Assembly (NCBI GenBank): GCA_033085395.1
Contig: JANQBS010000159.1
Coordinates: 29,856 to 93,855, forward strand
DNA: 64,000 nucleotides
Direction: 5' to 3'
DNA from: Xanthoparmelia taractica
Lineage: Eukaryota; Ascomycota; Lecanoromycetes; Lecanorales; Parmeliaceae
The notes under the pieces are model-generated. The model was not told the origin of the DNA and ran no database searches. It saw only the letters and a program-made list of their open reading frames with translations. The translations under genes and the position numbers were made by a program. This document shows, piece after piece, positions 1-12,621 of this stretch; position 1 is the first letter of the stretch, and each line of letters opens with the position of its first letter.

Positions 1-3000
1 ATCTAATTAAAAGAGAAGATTATTTAATAAAATCTTTTATCTAAAGAGATATCGTAAGGTCTTTATTATATAAGCGTTATTATTTAATATCGTAATAGTG
101 AGTGTTATCTCTTAATAAAAGAAATTCGTTTTAAATATTAAAAGTATAAGTTCGAGATATTTTTTATATAGCTTTATCGAGCGATAAGTGAGAAATTATT
201 ATTCGAAGTCTCGATCTTTGCGATTACGTATAATATATATAAACTCGTCTATATAAAGAAATGTGATAAATATAAGATAAAAGATTATATAGAGCGTTGC
301 TTCGGCCTTATCTTCTTGATTAATATAAGTGAGTATCTATAATAATAGATCTTTGATAATTAAATAATGTTCTTTCGTCTTAGCCTCGCCTTATAGATAT
401 TAAATATTAACGATTATTCTTTATAACTAAGGAATATAAAATATTATAAGATTCTTATATTCTATATTAACGTGAGCTAATCTAACGTCTATTAGATAGA
501 TCTTAATAATCTTAGTCTTAACTCGTCTTGTACTAAGATATGCGATTTAGCTAGCGAATAAGTTAATAGTTATTGAAAAGAAAGAAGTGCTCTTATTAAT
601 AGCGCAATAAGCGCTATATAACTTAATAAGTGTGATATACGTTTTTCGCGTCTTTGCGATTAAACTCTATTAGAGAAGATGAGCTATCTCTCGTGATAGT
701 GCGGTCTAATTGTATTAGAAATCTGGTGGGTCTCGTTTTAGCTCTGCGGAGCGATTAAGATATATCTTAGCTATGGATATACGTTAGCGATCTTTTAGTA
801 TCGAAAGCGTAATAAGTTATCTATTAGCTTATTAATCTTAATTAAAATCTATATTAAAATTAAATAGATATTGTATTTAGTTAATAGTATTATTATATCT
901 CGTAGTAAGACTATAACTAATTCGCGAATAGAGAACTTTCTAAGATTATGAATATATACGTTATTATCGCAATATAGCATTAATCGTAATTCTTAAAGTC
1001 TTTGTAATTATAATCGAATAACGTGATATATAATCTTTATTTCTTTAAACTAAATATTTTTTTAATGATAACGTGTGATTATCGAAATATTAAAAACTCT
1101 CTAAATCGACTATAAGAGGTCTAAGTGCTTTAGAATATAGTCTCTTATATTATAGATTCCTAATACGTCGATTTAAATATATTATATTAATTAATCAGTA
1201 ACGTAACGAATTAATTTAAGATTATTTTAATCTTTTAGAAAGATCTCGTATTATCGTAGATCGGTCTTTATATGTGATATAATTTTAATAAGTGTTATTA
1301 ATCTTCGAATAGTATTAAAAAGTCGTCTTAAAAACGTTTTTTCTAAGATTACGATCTTAGCGATAAATAATAAGAAATTAATCGCTAACTCGAGCTCGCG
1401 ATATAAGATTATCGCTCGATTTAGAAGGTTCTTAATCGTGTTTCTCGCTCGAGCGAGCTTATCGAAGAGAAGTCTAGTCTATATTAGAATATTGTCGAAC
1501 TTAATCCCTAGAAAATCGACTATAATACTTATAATATTCTTGGTGTAATTGATTTTGAAGTCTAATTCTTTATATACGAGATCGAATTGTTGGTTATATG
1601 CGATTATATCGTCGATTGGTGCTAGGATAGCGAAGAAATCGTTTAGATAGTGGAGTATTATAATTTAAAGGAGGATTGCTATTAAGATTTAGTTAAGGGT
1701 CTTTGCGAATAGATTAAATATAAATAATAACGTATATAGGTCGAAAGATAGATATCGTTCTATTTAATAGCGATCGTTATAGTGAAATCCTAGTAATTAT
1801 TAATCTAAAATTGCGATCGATATATATCTAAAGACGTCTTTTAAGTCTCTTTTGACGAATTAAGCCCTAAGATCTTATTATAATAATGCGATTACTACGT
1901 TATCGTATATAGCGTATTTTAGAGTCTCTTAGTCCTAGAATATATCGTTATTAATTAAGATCTCGTATAAAAATAAGAGATTATAAATACGTCTTCAATT
2001 ATTATTATGTTTCGAGATTAGCTCTAGCGGCGAGTAGACGAATTATTGCTTCGTCTAAGGGTTAACCTCGGCCAGGCGATCATGTTGAAGCTATTTTTAA
2101 AGGTTCGCTATTAATATATTAAGTGCTACGAGAACTAATTAATAATTATAATTACGATAACGTAGAATTTAATCTCGATATTCGATTTTTGCTTTCTTTC
2201 GAAGAATAGTCGAAAGAATCTTTGCGAATATAAGATCTGAATAATTCTTTAATTAACGATCTTAATCTTTTACTTGTAGCGAATCTTAACTAATTAGATC
2301 TAGATTTAATGAATTGTATAGCGCGTATAGAAATTCTTTTATTATGTGTAGTAGTGATGTGAGTATCTACGAGTGCGTTGAGAGTTATTTAGGCTTCGAA
2401 ATTCGATTATTAAGCGAGGTGAGATTGATACTTAAGGCCTTGATTTTGATCTTATAATACGTATTTGCTAAGTGATTTAGCTAATAATTAAGATAGATAT
2501 AAATATATTAATAGTGCTCGCGTGAGCATCGTCTCTTATTGAAATTTCGATATATAGCGAAGAATTTGAAAATAGAACCTAAGTTCTGCTTGATATCGGT
2601 AGAGACGATTATTTTACGCAGCAGAAGATCGCTATAACGTCTATCCTCGGTGATTCAGACTATGAAATCGTTTTAATCGTTTAAGATATATGCGTTTATA
2701 AACGTATAGTAATATTCTCGAATAAAGTTAAATTTGTATAAGGCTAATAACTTAGCTAGGCGAAAACGATAATCTAATAGTATCTTCTATAGGCGAATAA
2801 TCATTATAAGATATGTATAGTGATATATAGCCTGGCTATACACCTCGAAACACTGTAGCAGGGGCATTATTCTATTTACTTCTTGAGCACCGTTCGTATC
2901 GACGCGATTGACGTATTCTCGATCTAGCTTAATAAGGTTTTCGAATTTAAACGTCTTAAAGAAGATTTATTTGAAATACTTGATATCGATAGCGCGATAG

Positions 3001-4178
3001 CGTTTATAAAGATTAAGAAAGAAATATGTATCTTTAATATGTATAAAAGAGATTTTAGAATTATTACTCTTTTCTAAATTACTATTAAACTTAAATGAAT
3101 AATATTAATAATAGCGGTGACGGCGGTGAGAGCGTGACTTATATATTCGATATTACTTATAACGATTATATTCGTACTTGGCGAGGCGTTCTTTTAATTC
3201 TAAGACTTAATCGCGATAACTAGAAATCTTAATATCGATCTTCTTAATTACGCTTAGGCTAAGAGTTTCTAAAAAGAATATCTTCGATATTATAGACTTA
3301 TTTTTGCGAGATCGAGCGAAGCGAGGAAAGAAAGAGAATATAATAATCTTTGCGAGCGTCTTGAGTCTATTAAAGATCTTCTTAAATGCCTTAAAGCGTT
3401 TAATAGCGATAGTTATAACGTAAGAAGAATAAATAATTAAAAAGATTAAAATAAGTGTAGATGTGAATGAGATAAGAAGAATATATATTAATCTAGTATG
3501 TAGATGTTTAATAATTTAGAATTAGTTAAATAAAGATTATAAAAGAATACGATTGCTCTAAGTGAGAAGAATTCGAATAAAGAGTTAACTAATAATGTGA
3601 GACTTATACATATAGTGCTCTCGAAGACACGTGTTTCTCGCATGTACGCATACATCTGGAATAGGGGCTGGATCATGAGACACACTAATTCATAGTCCCA
3701 CTATTTGAATAATTATTTTAATATAGAAAATATATACTTTAAAGAGATTATTAAATAATCACTATAGCGACTATTAAGAAATAAATGAAACGTTTGTGAA
3801 ATTAACTACTTGATTGAGTAGATAGGCTACGAATGCTCTGAAAACTCTTCTCCGAAGCAATATTAATTCACCGGGCTTGGTATACGGATAGTAGATGTTA
3901 AATCCATAACAGCGACGCTTAATATCGCGATAAGTATTAAATAGTTATCGTAATAGCGATAGATTATAATATAATTAAATTACTATTAAATATAGTTCGA
4001 GCTTATAATCTATTAATATATAAAGTAGAATATATAGTAGTTATATTAACTAAGAAGTACTATTAAGAAAAATAAGACTATAAGATATATCTAAGCGTAT
4101 TACGTAACTCGAATTTTAATAAATTCTCTATATAAGATTTACTAGAATTTATTATTCTTACTATTAATATAATATTAT
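1..4178. other. AT-rich, RIP-like degenerate region (left part)
   Basis: Strongly AT-rich sequence in which CA and TG dinucleotides are scarce by eye while TA, CG and CT steps persist. This is the pattern expected when RIP converts CpA to TpA on both strands. No intact protein gene is visible. A conserved but stop-ridden reverse transcriptase frame lies at 1441-2090 (separate entry). Small islands of less altered sequence occur near 2830-2920, 3600-3710 and 3820-3930. The rest cannot be assigned. Confidence 0.85.
1441..2090 (-). pseudogene. DIRS-like reverse transcriptase relic, RIP-mutated
   Basis: Read on the minus strand, one frame stays aligned for about 650 nt with RT landmarks in the right order. 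PLELI followed by an RRIYNLL-like block lies near 2030-1980. FVKRDLKDVFRYI starts at 1859, followed by LLGF. The active-site block HYLNDFFAIL starts at 1652, and FLGIKFDNI follows near 1520. The YxDD box reads YLND (D to N, a G:C to A:T change). In-frame stops fall where Trp or Gln would be expected. The VKRDLKDAFR and FLGIxxD blocks with a downstream DKLARAR resemble DIRS-type elements better than LTR elements; this is family inference. The flanking RNase H and recombinase parts were not resolved. Non-functional. Confidence 0.6.
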
Positions 4179-4340
4179 TGTCATGGAAAATAATCTAGAA
4201 TTAATAGTTAAAAAGTTATTGAATTCTAAGGATCGCAGTGACGAAGATCTACTAGGGAAACTAATATAAATTTGACCTAGTCTACCCGATCCTTCCTCGA
4301 TCTTCTCGAAATATCTTTAATATATAGAAATATCGTGACA
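4179..4340 (-). repeat. LTR, left copy (heavily mutated)
   Basis: 162 bp, TGTCATGG at one end and CGTGACA at the other, the same length as the right copy at 11445-11606. It is more AT-rich than its partner; for example, GCCTTTGGCATA in the right copy corresponds to ATCTTTAATATA here. Preceded by target duplication ATTAT. Confidence 0.9.
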
Positions 4341-4870
4341 ATATCTCACAATAACAAGAAAAAATAAGCGATCTCGCTTACTTACTAAAATCTTAATTTA
4401 TTAATACTATTAAATTCGTATTAGCGATAAAATACTAGAAGATTAATAATAGTAAGATTAAATAAAGCACATAGTGTAGAAGTAGTTAGAATATTATAAT
4501 AATAATAATATAATTATTAATTGATATCTCCCTTCAATAATCACACAAACGCTATCGAGTAGAGGAAAATAATTCTCGATTAGCAATACTCGTTAAGTTA
4601 TTTGAATATAGCGATGAGATAAGTAGATGTGATATAAGTGCTATGAGAATATAGTATTTTTTATAATATTAAGTGTAATTTTTAGACGGCATTAGCAGTA
4701 GCGATTATATTCTTATATTATTGTATTAAGTTATCGGAGTTAATGAGATCTTTAACGTTATATTATTAGTTATATTTAGGTCCGTATTCTAATTATCTAA
4801 TAAGATACTACGTGATAAAGTCTTTATCTTTTCGAATAACTCGCTTATTAAGAATTCGCTCTATTTCCTT

Positions 4871-5270
4871 ATCGGCAAAAAGTAAATTCTCCTTGAAGCT
4901 GGATTTTCGCGCAAATGGGTCGCTAATAGCCCATGTTAAATTCGAAATTAGCGATAAGCCCGATTAGCAACTTCGAGTTGCTATTAGCACGATTAGCACA
5001 TATAGTAATTCTTATTCTTAATAATATTAATAATATTAATAATATTAATTAATAGATCGCTTCTAATATTAATGCGATATATGTATATATAAGAAAAAGT
5101 TAATATTATTATTATAAATAGTGTTAAAATCGCGAGAATAGAAGTTGCTAATCGTGCTATTAGCAAGTTCGAGTTGCTAACGGTGCTAACGGGCTACTAA
5201 CGCCAGTTTTAACGCTAATATCGGGAGTCGCCTATGTTAAATTCACTAGTAGAATTTACTTTTTACCGAT
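4871..5270. repeat. Inverted-repeat (MITE-like) element, copy 1
   Basis: About 400 bp with 20-bp terminal inverted repeats: ATCGGCAAAAAGTAAATTCT at the left matches the reverse complement of the right end at 19 of 20 positions. There is no coding capacity. Subterminal runs of GCTAATAGC/GTGCTAA-type motifs are also arranged in inverted orientation (4960-5010 and 5145-5190). It lies inside the LTR retrotransposon, so it inserted after that element. Related ends occur at 11662-12114 and 12357-13749. No clear target duplication was seen. Confidence 0.7.
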
Positions 5271-7539
5271 GCTAGAACTTATACTTATTAGTATCTTTTT
5301 TTATATATATACTATCTAACTAATTAGAAATAGAACGATTATACGAATTAGAATTAGAAGTAGAAGTAGACTCTAGTTGAGTAATGCTAAAGATCGAATA
5401 TATATTTTAATATTCTAAGATAGCTAATTTATAGATCTATTTATCGACTTTCTATAATATTTCGAAGAGATCGATATACTACTAAGATAGCTTGATAATA
5501 ATAATAGTAGCAGTGATAATAGAGATAAAATAGTCTTTATGCAGTCGTAAATAAGCTTAATCGCCCTACTTAAGAAACATTAATTAATATTTTCTATTAT
5601 AGTGATGTTTTTGATTTATCTAAGTAAATAAGATAATATTAGCTATCTAAATACGGGTAATAATAGACTATAATAGAGATGTAGTAATTTCTCTAAGTAG
5701 ATTAAGTGGTCTATTAAGTTGAAATCCGTAAATTAGTTCGTTAAGAGTACTATTAATCGTAATTGAGATCGAGTTATTAAGTAGAGCTTATATTCACGGG
5801 AGAATTAACAATCAGAGAGCGAGATTCTATATAATATATAGATAGAATCGTAATGCTATCTCCGCTATTTAATTAGTTCTCTCGCTACTTTTATTTGTTT
5901 AAGAATAATAAATAATCGAATAAAGTAAGTTTACTTCGAGCTTCTTAAAGAGCTTCGATTAAAGCTTAGAAAGAAACTTTCTATTACGATTCGTAAGCAA
6001 AACCTTTGAGATTCCTTAATTTATAATATCAAGTCTATTAAGTAATGCAGTAGCTTATTGAATAGCGAAGTAATTCTTTTTGTTAGATACGAAAGTTATC
6101 TTCTTTATAAACTTATTTGTTATAGAAAGAATAATATCGAATTTTTTAACTAATTTTAAAAGTGTTAAAATAAAATTTAGAATAAGTATATAAAACGATA
6201 TTAACGAAGACTCGATTGACTATAGAAAGTTATAAGAGCGATATCGACGTGTTTAGAGAATAAGATATTTAGAGTAAAATCTAATATACTATCGAAGATA
6301 TTTAATTAATTTATAAATATATTAAATATTCGAAATCCTCTTATAAGACCTCTTAAATCTTAAATAATTATCTTTATAAGCTATTTCAAGAACGATTTTA
6401 ATTATGCTTTAAGATATATAAAGACGCTACACGTCGATAAGCTTGCTAATATAAAAGAAAAGATTTTAATATTTCTATATAATATCTATATGTTTGTCAC
6501 GAACGAAAGAAAGATTAACGATCTCGTTGATATTCTTATTCTTAGCTATTAAAGTAGAGATTCTAACGTAGAATAAATCTATCTTATAGTCGTCTTCGAG
6601 ATCTTTAAGAAACGTAGAACTTATCTCTATAAGTGTAATAATAAAGAGAGTATTTAGCTTATTATACTCGTTAGAAAGAAATACATTATTAACACTTATA
6701 AATCTTAAAAGTGCATCGAGAACGATATATTCTTTTCCGAGCTTATATCTAATATCGAGACGAAATTGCCTAAGAAATTAAAAAGCTCTAATAAAACGAA
6801 CGTTTATTCTTATAATGGAATTTATTGAGGTAATCGATAATTATCTTATAATATTTAGAATAATAGAGTGATCTATTTAAATAATAGTAGTATACTTTAA
6901 AGAGTTTATTAGATATCTTATTTTCTTTAGCACTTAGACGAAGTCTACTACTTCAAGTTCTATTAACTAATAATTACGTTTAGCTTAAATTAATTCTCGA
7001 GATAGAAATATAATTATTTAAATTGTAGTGCGAAAAGATTATTTTAAGCTTAAGTTAAAATTAAAGTCTTCGTTAATATAAAAGACTTATACTTTAAAAT
7101 CAAACTTCTTTAAAGTATTCAAATTTATTTAAATTAATCTATTAGGATTATAATAAATAAGTATAGAAGATTAAGATAATACTACTTATAGACTATTAAA
7201 ACTAGCTTATTCTAGCTTAGTTAATAAAGATAATTTAAAGCGTGAAGAATAGATACGACGAGGGTTATCTTTCGACGAAGCTTCTTTTAAAAGTCTTATT
7301 TTAAGCTTCTGCAAAGATGCTACAAGCTATATATAGTAATAAATCGAGCTACGAAGATAGTCTATAAGATTAAGATAATACTCTAAATCTTTAAGAGTTA
7401 CGAAGTAATTTAGCTTAATAATTACTTTAAGTTTATTATCTATAATAATTATTTTTAAAGAATTAATATATCAATTAAGTAGATTAATATTTAAATATCT
7501 TAGAAAGGTCTTTTTAGGGGCGATTAAAATATTATACTT

Positions 7540-7660
7540 AATTAGAAGTTAGAAAAGTCTTTTTAAGTAATAGAGGTGCTTAGAGAAGCTATTAAATTTA
7601 ATAATAATATCGTTAATATAGATTTATGCGAAGTCTTTAAGAGCTCTTAAAATATAATTA
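7540..7660 (-). pseudogene. Reverse transcriptase active-site remnant of the LTR element
   Basis: Minus-strand reading gives DFA-stop-IYINDIII around the codons at 7609-7620. This is the expected shape of the RT core with YIDD mutated to YIND. It supports minus-strand polarity for the element. Coordinates are approximate. Confidence 0.45.
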
Positions 7661-8672
7661 ATTCTTCTTTATATATAGACAATTAAGTTTATATAATTTA
7701 TAATTAAAATATTAAATATTTCTTACTCGCGATAAGTGACTACTATAAGCATATATTAAAAATTAAGATATACGAGTTATTAATAGAAGAAAGAAACTAT
7801 ATTTAGCATAATTAGATAAATATAATTAAATAGCTTTAAGATAATATTAAATTAAAGAGATACGAAATAGATATCTAATATAATAAGATCGTTTAGACCT
7901 TGAATATAAATTATTACTCTATTCTTTCTTTTATTATTTAATAAAGTTTTTTAAATAACGAAGATAGAATAGCTAAACGAAGTTAATTATTTAATATACT
8001 TTAGACGACCTTGCTACTATAGAGTATTAAAGATTTTATTAATAATTTTCTTATCTATTAGTCTAAGAGAATAGATCTTCGCTCTCTTATTATTAGATAA
8101 TCTTAATTATTAGTTATTTTGAAGAGAAAGCTTTATTTATTTATTCTATAATACTTTAATAAAGTCTTTATTTTTTTCATAGAGATAGAAACTTATTAAC
8201 TAAGTTAGTTAATTGCTACTTTTTTAGCTTATTTCTATAGATTATTATATCGTTAGAAAGCTTTAATTCTATGCTCTTAGCATTGACGAGAATTTTATTC
8301 TTAGTATAATTAATTAGAGATATAAAGTTATTAGCTAGACTTATTGACGTAATAGTCGTAAAAGTAACTACTTTTTTTTATTTAACTCGAGAAAGATTCA
8401 GCAAAGAAGACGTTCTCGTAGTCGACTTCTTATAGTATTCTTATATATAATTTCTTAAGAATTTACATAGCATAATTAGTCTTATTTTTGATTATCACAT
8501 TAGTAATATTAATATTAATTATATTTATATATATAATTAGATTGTGCTACTTTATAGATTCGAAAATAAAGTCTTTATTAAATAGATTCTTAGATATAAT
8601 AATAGATAGAATTTACTAAGATCTCGATATAATAGTAAGTGTCTTTTGTGCTCGAATTAATGGTTTTATATA

Positions 8673-8969
8673 CTAATCGACGTTGTGAGTTATAATTTTA
8701 ATAGTAATATCACAACTATTAATACGTACTTCGTTTTTATTTACATCAAGCATAATCTTCTTCGATCTTATAATGTTATTCCTTATTAATAGGTTTACTT
8801 TTAAATTATTAATTAAATAAATCTCTCTTATAATGTAAGTAAGAGTCTTATTATTATTTCTCTTGAGATCTAAAAGATATATAAAAACAAGTATATATTT
8901 ATTAATATTATACATTATAGAATCAAGTCCTTTAACACGTAGATAAGATAATATGTTTCTAATTTCCAT
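8673..8969 (-). pseudogene. Retropepsin (aspartic protease) segment of the LTR element
   Basis: A 98-codon open stretch survives in the mutated gag-pol. The block REIYLINNLKVNLLIRNNII followed by ILDV-like and INSCDITIKI matches the C-terminal half of fungal Ty3/gypsy retropepsins, where REVYLVDDLKANLLIGNDI is typical. Asp and Gly positions have become Asn and Arg through G:C to A:T changes. The catalytic DTG/DSG triad is not in this segment and must lie upstream (higher coordinates), where the frame is broken. It is a residue of pol, not a gene in use. Confidence 0.65.
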
Positions 8970-11444
8970 CTTAGATAGAAGAGATAAAAGTTATTGCTTA
9001 TCGATTAATATTATATTAGTCTCTAAATTAGCATATCCCTTCTTATCCTTAGTTGTATTTAATATAAATCGTAATGAAATATAAGCGTAATTCTAGTTAC
9101 GAAAGTTAAAACTAATATCTAATTTAACTCTATTCTTAAAGTCTAATTAAATAATTTCTATAATAAAAACGTTAATATTTATTTATATATTTACCGGAAG
9201 TAATAATTTAGAATAATATTCGACTTATAAATATTTATGCAATTTCGACTTAGAAGAGAATATTAAATTATAATTTCTATAGTACGTTTAAATGTTCACA
9301 AATTTAGTAAAAAAATTATTATGATATTAATTATTTAGCTTATTAAAATCATGCTCTTAATAGTTATTAATCTTAGTATTCTATTAAAGCGTATTTTCTT
9401 TCGCTTAATTAGGATTTTCTTACTTATTTTTAATAATCGCTTCTACTTAATAAGTAATAGTCTTAGGTCTAAAATTCTACTAAAATTATTAACGATTTTC
9501 GATATTGTTTGAGCTTTCGAATTTTCGATCTACTTAATCGAATTAATTCGTTTATAACAACCGATTCGTTAAATCTAACGTGTTTTACTACTCTTTAGCT
9601 TATACGAAAGATTTTTAATTCGTGTCTTGCTATAAATATAGGTCGTAGCGAGGATTTAATTAATAGTCGTATTATTAAGAGCGATAAGTATTTTAATCAA
9701 AGAAGTTAGAAGATCGAAATAATAACTACTAGCGATACGACTATTTATACTACTGCTACTATTCAAATAACTAAGAAATAGAATTAAATTGATTCTACTA
9801 ACCTTGACGAATTGAAGTCGAATTTAAAAAATCTTACTAAAATATATTTCTTAGTGCATTTCGATAGATATTTTCACGCTATTAATTCTACTAATTTTAA
9901 TATTAAGATCTTTAAGCAAAAGCTTAATATTACTATTAGCGAGTATATAGCTTAAATTAAGCTATCTTCTTTATATTAAGTATTTGAATAAAGCTTATAA
10001 TAATAGTAGCTAAACTTGATAAGTCGATAAAGACTTACAGCTCTAATACGATTTCTTAATAGATAAATGTTAATTGATTTTAAATATTATCAATATTAGC
10101 TAATTTAGTATATCTAACGATTGCTTGAATATAGCTAGTAGACTCTCGACGCGCTCGAGTATCTATTAATATATACTTCTCTGCAGTTAGATTCGAGAAT
10201 ATTATACTTAATAATTTCTTGAATCTTGCAGAGAGAGATCTACACTATTCTTTTACTTCACTATCTTTTACTTAAAGATCTCTTCGCTTCAAGTTTAATA
10301 GCTCTAAGATATATTAAGTAAATATAGAATCACGAAAATAGATATTTACATTAATACGAACTATAGCTTCTTCTTTTATAGCTATCAAATTATAAATTCT
10401 TTTAATAAATACGATAATATACTTTCTTCTTAATAGTTATAATCTTATTCTCTTCGTAAGACTTGTTCAAAAAAAAATCGAAATAGCTTAATTCTATAGC
10501 ATTTTATTTGCTATTAGAACTCGATACTTTTACGACTTTTACTATAATCGGTTCGGGTTCTTCTAGCTCTTCTAACTCTTTTAACGAGCCTCGTTCTCCT
10601 CTAAATCTAGTAGATAATTGTAAACTATTAATAATATTTGTAACGGCGGAATTAATAGCATTATTAATTATATCTTATAGTTATTAAGCTATGAGATTAA
10701 TAGTTATTTTAGATGTAATTTAACTTAATAGCCTACGATAAAAAGAGTTCGAATTATCGATAGTAGTATTCGTAGCCGTTGATTTCTTACGACTTTCTAA
10801 TGAAGATAATAATAGAGAAAACGATTTATTGAATAAAAAATCACGATTATTATTAATAGAATTATTATTAATATTAGTAGAATTATTGCTAATTAATAAT
10901 TAATTAAGTATATTTTTAGTAGAAAAAGAATTAAAGAGTAAGTTTCTAAGAGACTAAGGGACTTTCTTAAAACGCCGAATAGATTTACGAAAAGTAGGTT
11001 TATTAACGACTTAATCTAATAATTAACGATCTTGAAATAAGAAATATGTAGTTATTCGTAATGAATTAGTAGGATTAGAGATAGTAAATAATCTAATAGG
11101 CCTAAGAGTGTTGAACGTGAGATACTTATAAATCTCCTTAATATCGTTAGATATTAAATTAGCGTAATTGTAATTAGTGATAATAAACTCCTAGATATTA
11201 AATGCGAGACTAAGTACTTGTCTATCTACTAAAGTAGTTAGCGTTGTGAGACTGATTAGCAAAGAAGTAAAAATAAGGAGCTTTTGAATAGATAAAGAGT
11301 AGAGAAAAGCTAATAAGATCTTATTAATCTAATAGCTCACTTATTTAATAAATTCGATAACGATAAGTGAGCTATATTAATAAAGGACTTCTTCTAAACG
11401 ATTCGATAGTTAGTTAATATCGAAATTAAGCGTTACTATTATAT

Positions 11445-11606
11445 TGTTATGGAAAATGATCTGAGATTGATAATTAAAAAGTTGTTGAATTCTAAGGGCC
11501 GTAGTGGCGGAGATCTGCTGGGGAAACTAATATAAATTTGACCTAGCCTGCTCGATTCTTCCCCGATCTTCCCGAAATGCCTTTGGCATATAGAAATACC
11601 GTGACA
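11445..11606 (-). repeat. LTR, right copy (less mutated; 5' LTR of the element)
   Basis: 162 bp, TG at the left and CCGTGACA at the right, followed by target duplication ATTAT at 11607-11611. It keeps far more G and C than the left LTR, with little TA conversion in 11505-11600. Confidence 0.9.
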
Positions 11607-11661
11607 ATTATAATTATTTTTATAAGTTAGTAATTATAATATAATATATAATAATCTCTAT

Positions 11662-12114
11662 TATATTAATAAAAAGTAAATTCTACTAGAACTAGATTTT
11701 CGCGCTTATCGATCGCTAGTAATCTATATTAACTTTAAACTCAACGTTAGTATAATTAGTAATTCGACGTTATTAATAATATTAATATATTTTTAATAAG
11801 TTATTATTAGTAAACGTATTAGAAGCTATTTATAAATTAATATTTATTAAGATATTAAAAAACGAGATATTAATTATAATAATATCGCGCTTAGCGCGAA
11901 TATATTATAGAATATATAATTTTATGAGCGTAAGACTAGTCGTAACTAGCCTTAACGCTAACTTCTCCGTACTTAGCTAGCGCACATACACTTAGCTAGA
12001 TTAATAATTTATTTACTATACTTATTATCAATTCACGATTAAGACTAATTCTTAATAGAATAGTACGAGTCGTCTATATTAATTTATTAATAGAGTTTAC
12101 TTTCTATTAATATA
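11662..12114. repeat. Inverted-repeat (MITE-like) element, copy 2
   Basis: About 450 bp. The left end TATATTAATAAAAAGTAAAT continues into TCTA, and the right end is its near-perfect inverse (TAGAGTTTACTTTCTATTAA, then TATA). The core AAAAAGTAAATTCTACTAG followed by GATTTTCGCGC is shared with copy 1. It lies just outside the LTR element, 56 bp beyond its right edge. No coding content. Confidence 0.65.
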
Positions 12115-12621
12115 GCGATTTAGAAAAACTAGTTCTATAATAGATTTTTTTTAACTTAATCTCTACTTAAAAATTTTAGTAAGAATCTTACTATACGAGA
12201 TCTCTATATTAAATTAAGATTAACTAAAACTTTAGCCTTAGTAAAAATTTTAACTCTAGTTTATTAACTATATATATTAAAAAGAGTACTTAAAGATATT
12301 TAATTTTATAATAAAATATCAAATAGAGATTAATTAAAAAAATCTATTATAAGAATATCGATAAAAATTAAACTCTACTAGTATATTTAATATAGATAAA
12401 TCTCGCTATTAGCGTTAAAAGTCTTATTAGTAGTCGTTAGTACGATAAGTAACTTAAACTTACTAATAATACGATTAGTATTTTCCTTTTTCGCGATTTT
12501 AATACTAATAATATTAACTTTTTTTTAACTATTTATTAATAGCGCTAGTATTAAGATATTAAAAAAAGAATTATTACGTAAATTAATTATATTAATAGTA
12601 ACCCGAAGTTACTAATTAAGC

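Larger units (their letters stand above)
4179..11606 (-). mobile_element. Ty3/gypsy-type LTR retrotransposon, dead (RIP-mutated)
   Basis: A 7428-bp element bounded by two 162-bp long terminal repeats that begin TG and end CA. It is flanked by the identical 5-bp duplication ATTAT at 4174-4178 and 11607-11611, so both ends are intact. Coding remnants read on the minus strand. A retropepsin C-terminal segment lies at 8673-8969. An RT active-site remnant YIND (codons spanning 7609-7620, from YxDD) lies downstream of it in that orientation. Protease-before-RT order fits a gag-pol element whose 5' LTR is the right-hand copy. Gag would lie at 9-11.4 kb and RNase H/integrase at 4.4-7.5 kb, but these are too mutated to read. 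A 400-bp inverted-repeat element is inserted near its left end. Confidence 0.85.

Noticed and set aside
3488..3685. A 65-codon frame in the left RIP block
   Set aside because: Low complexity, no similarity, surrounded by stop-dense AT-rich DNA.
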